From: Bacteroidia bacterium
GTDB lineage: Bacteria > Bacteroidota > Bacteroidia > NS11-12g > UBA9320
Direction of reading: 5' to 3'
Assembly: GCA_022425465.1 (NCBI GenBank)
Contig: JAKMFK010000055.1
Span: 1 to 17,711, forward strand
DNA length: 17,711 nucleotides
Both the position numbers and the translations under genes were made by a program. This document shows, one piece after another, positions 15,611 to 17,711 of this stretch; the first letter of the stretch is position 1, and each line of letters starts with the position of its first letter. Under the pieces are notes generated by a model. It did no database searches and was not told the DNA's origin. It worked only from the letters and a program-made list of their open reading frames with translations.

Positions 15611-15813
15611 CTTAAAACTCATTAAGTTCAAACGCCATTTATTAGTTCACTATTAAAGATTGAGTTAAGAATTTTTATCTTAAAGTTGCCGGGACCAATT
15701 TTTGCCCTGTAACTATATGTAATTTAATTACTTAAGTTGATTTTGAGGATCGTGTGAAACATTTTTCTTAAAATTTAGGACTCGAACTTGGGTCCAAATA
15801 AGTTGTTCACAGG
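15611..15813 (+). repeat. ssrA-flank repeat, copy C (203 bp)
   Basis: Partner of copy B in the same orientation, with TGCCGGGA at 15687-15694 and GGACTCGAACTTGGGTCC at 15778-15795, the latter the closer of the two to the ssrA T-arm block after copy A. It fills most of the gene-free stretch 15487-15894; the remainder holds only the divergent promoter regions of the two flanking genes. Confidence 0.9.
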
Positions 15814-15894
15814 CTACGATTTGATGGAATTAAGTTAATTATAAAAATAATAGTACTATATTGAAAATCTAAAATTCAAAAAAAATCAACTATC

Positions 15895-17151
15895 ATGAAG
15901 CAAAAAATTATTAATCTTTTTAATTCATTAGAGGAAAAGTACTTTTTCCCAATGGGACGCAGAACATGGCAAGGCCTCTCATTTTTGGGACTTGCAGCAA
16001 TTATCTGCGGCTTATTATTTTTCTTTTTAAATGCTACACCAACTATCAGAGACGGCGTTGAAGTAGAAAAAGAAGAAGTCATTGATGAAGAAGTAATCGA
16101 AGAAGATTACATAGAAGAAACCTCATCCAATTGCGATAAAGAAGACTATGAGGAGGAGCTTAATAAACTAAAATTAGTTTTGAGTAATTGTGAATTCACC
16201 GATTTGGGAGACTCCCTAGAAAGAACTAAAATTCAAGCTTTTGAATTGCCAAAAATAGATGATGGTGCAGGAGATAGTGGTATTGAAGTAGCTGTTGAAG
16301 AAACTTATTTCAGTCAAAGTGAGTTTGATTCAATTAAAACACTATATAGTTCGAAAGATCTATATAGAAATTATTGGGGTGGTATAAACGAGAAGGTATC
16401 ATATAAAGAGTTCCGACCTAATATGAAAGCTATACCAAATCAATTAAATAATTTGTATGATCAAAAGGGTATTGATTCAGCTGAATTTTGTAAAAAAATT
16501 AGCATAGTTAAAGCTGTAAATTCTTACGTGAAACAATTTGATTTTAATTATTTCAACCAATACAAAATTTATCGTGAGTGCTACCAAGGTTTTTTATACT
16601 ATGACTTTAGCAATAAATCGATCACTTGGGCTAAAGCAGTAATGCCAATTGTTGTTGTTGATTTTGATGGAATTATAGCAGTCAATGAACAACATAGACA
16701 ATTTAAAAGAATTCATAAAATGGCTCTAAAAAACTACATATCTGAAGAGGTAGTTAAACTAGCAGAGAGTACTATTGAAGAACACCAAGAATTGGAAGAA
16801 CCCGAATCAGATCTTAACTACAGAGATTATTTGTCAGTTATTAGTACCATTGATTCATATTCATCAAGTATGGGTGATGATATCGAGTCAGCTGTAGATG
16901 ATTTCAACGATGATATAGACTACTTTGATCAAAATAATTTTCTAAGATCATTAGACAGATATTTAGAATTATATCTTCAGAGAGTGTCAGATGCAGAAAG
17001 CGATAAAATTGCTAGAAGTGCTGAAAAAGCTGAAAAAAGAGTATTTTCAGGTATGCTAATGGCAGCAGGCTTTGCACTTATTTTACTTATTGGTATAATC
17101 TTACTTTTATTTTCCATACAGAATATTTTAAAGAAGAACATTGATAAATAG
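15895..17151 (+). CDS. Two-TM acidic protein with large periplasmic domain, unknown function
   Basis: The 418-residue product has a membrane helix at about residues 27-46 (LSFLGLAAIICGLLFFFL) and a second at about 385-410 (MLMAAGFALILLIGIILLLF), with basic segments outside each (MGRRTWQ; KKNIDK). That places both ends in the cytoplasm and about 340 residues in the periplasm. The periplasmic part begins with a very acidic stretch (EVEKEEVIDEEVIEEDYIEE), has a heptad-like segment with several Cys (NCDKEDYEEELNKLKLVLSN), and is rich in charged helices towards the end. I recognise no family and no catalytic motif. It is the gene nearest to the ssrA 3' end and is followed by a strong hairpin. A sensor-like or scaffold role is only a guess. 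Confidence 0.75.
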   Translation: MKQKIINLFNSLEEKYFFPMGRRTWQGLSFLGLAAIICGLLFFFLNATPTIRDGVEVEKEEVIDEEVIEEDYIEETSSNCDKEDYEEELNKLKLVLSNCEFTDLGDSLERTKIQAFELPKIDDGAGDSGIEVAVEETYFSQSEFDSIKTLYSSKDLYRNYWGGINEKVSYKEFRPNMKAIPNQLNNLYDQKGIDSAEFCKKISIVKAVNSYVKQFDFNYFNQYKIYRECYQGFLYYDFSNKSITWAKAVMPIVVVDFDGIIAVNEQHRQFKRIHKMALKNYISEEVVKLAESTIEEHQELEEPESDLNYRDYLSVISTIDSYSSSMGDDIESAVDDFNDDIDYFDQNNFLRSLDRYLELYLQRVSDAESDKIARSAEKAEKRVFSGMLMAAGFALILLIGIILLLFSIQNILKKNIDK

Positions 17152-17175
17152 AAAAGAATCTTGAAATAATCTAAA

Positions 17176-17211
17176 ATGTAAATAGCCTTAAACTATTAAG
17201 GCTATTTACAT
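17176..17211. terminator. Perfect 16-bp hairpin, likely bidirectional terminator
   Basis: 17176-17191 pairs without mismatch with 17196-17211 around a 4-base loop (acta), 25 bp after the stop at 17151. The stem is A/T-rich at its base, giving T-runs on both strands. Confidence 0.7.
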
Positions 17212-17216
17212 CTAAA

Positions 17217-17227
17217 ATGCCGGGAGT
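17217..17227 (+). repeat. Fragment of the ssrA 3' end, copy D
   Basis: ATGCCGGGAGT is an exact 11-base match to 17383-17393 in ssrA, same orientation, 166 bp away; extended left it matches copy B as AAAATGCCGGGA. It is short but lies just where a duplicated attachment core would be expected. Confidence 0.5.
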
Positions 17228-17302
17228 ACCTTCTGTGATTCCATTTATCCCATAAAGTGGATATTAATCCTTGGATTTCATCCAATAGTCTCTTTTGTTT
17301 CA

Positions 17303-17328
17303 GGAGTTTATGAGCAAGCTTAAACTCC
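17303..17328. other. Hairpin between ssrA terminator and copy D
   Basis: GGAGTTTA (17303-17310) pairs with TAAACTCC (17321-17328) around a 10-base loop containing AGC/GCT. The rest of 17228-17337 shows no gene. Role unknown; a second transcription stop for ssrA is possible. Confidence 0.4.
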
Positions 17329-17329
17329 A

Positions 17330-17366
17330 TAAACAAAAAATCCTCGGCACTTCGTGCCAAGGATTT
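17330..17366 (-). terminator. Intrinsic terminator of ssrA
   Basis: On the minus strand a 13-bp stem with one mismatch (17354-17366 with 17338-17350, three-base loop) is followed by TTTTTTGTTT, 11 bp beyond the tmRNA 3' end. Confidence 0.88.
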
Positions 17367-17377
17367 CTATCATTCTG

Positions 17378-17711
17378 TGGAGATGCCGGGAGTCGAACCC
17401 GGGTCCGAATTGGAATAGAGTTGCGTTTTCTACACGTTTATTGCTGCTTGTTTTTCGAGGTTCACCAGGTGTAGCAAAAACCCAATTAACCCTTATTCTA
17501 CATGATAAATTTTAGCTTGGTAGAAATGGGCTAAAATTATCTCAGTTTGTCGACTGCTTGAACTCCCTCGCAACCGAGACCAAGCTCGGGCAAGCAGATG
17601 GCATTTGCTTAACCTCTTAGGTTAGGCAGCCATAGCGAAGTTATAATCGCCTGTTATGATTTGAAAGTCGAGATTTAAGAGCCGCACTCTCAACGCTCTA
17701 CGTGCTTACAC
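17378..17711 (-). ncRNA. ssrA: tmRNA (ssrA), 5' end beyond the window
   Basis: tmRNA rescues stalled ribosomes by acting first as alanyl-tRNA and then as a short message. On the minus strand the 3' end is tRNA-like: T-arm CCGGG-TTCGACT-CCCGG, then CATCTCC and discriminator A. The next bases are CAG, so CCA is not encoded and must be added. The tag frame at 17622-17651 reads GDYNFAMAA then TAA, starting from a GGC resume codon. That ending fits Bacteroidota tags. Pseudoknot-like G/C-paired segments lie between tag and 3' end (for example CTTGCCCGAGC near 17595). 334 bases are present; the 5' acceptor half is missing at the window edge. A strong terminator follows. Confidence 0.93.

Larger units (their letters stand above)
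13407..15813. mobile_element. Possible decayed 2.2-kb insertion bounded by direct repeats B and C
   Basis: Two 204-bp direct repeats enclose a recombinase-like fragment and one cargo gene (FG-GAP lipoprotein). This is the layout expected of an element with duplicated ends, but no active recombinase is present and the repeats have diverged. It could instead be segmental duplication. Confidence 0.35.

Overview
The window looks like chromosomal DNA of a flavobacterium-like member of the Bacteroidota. The evidence is the low G+C content, TAnnTTTG-type -7 boxes, several secreted proteins ending in type A type IX secretion (T9SS) sorting domains, a lipoprotein with a surface-export signal (C-S-K-E-D), and a tmRNA tag ending in AMAA. 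No species can be named from the sequence alone.

Left part (1-7100): The window opens inside a gene whose product joins the C-terminal region of a YdjM/DUF457-type membrane 'metal-dependent hydrolase' to a complete GH16 beta-glucanase domain. Facing it is a YceI-lipoprotein/SOUL-protein gene pair. Next come a four-helix membrane protein and tRNA-Val(GAC). Two degenerate copies of a tRNA-tail-like sequence lie on the far side of the membrane-protein gene. Two secreted proteins with T9SS-type C-termini and a predicted outer-membrane beta-barrel follow.

Middle part (7100-12015): This holds an orphan AbaSI/PvuRts1I-like modification-dependent endonuclease, a beta-carbonic anhydrase, and two tiny overlapping membrane-protein genes, the upstream one only 59 codons long. 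A class I/II histone-deacetylase-family hydrolase and a LamG-like T9SS cargo protein complete it.

Right part (12015-17711): The window ends in ssrA (tmRNA, minus strand, 5' end missing). Beside its 3' end is a series of single-gene units: a tail-fibre-like S74 protein with eight 17-residue repeats, an FG-GAP surface lipoprotein, and a two-TM acidic protein of unknown function. Partial or full copies of a repeat whose two conserved blocks resemble the ssrA 3' end lie between them. Two of these copies (about 204 bp each) bound a 2.2-kb segment that contains the FG-GAP gene and a fragment resembling a tyrosine-recombinase core-binding domain. I read this region as an old, layered integration hotspot at ssrA. 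The repeats are seen directly; the integration history is inferred.

Most genes are single units with their own promoters. The likely operons are YceI-SOUL and the two small membrane proteins. Common themes are cell-surface and secreted proteins, polysaccharide contact (GH16, LamG) and defence (AbaSI-like).
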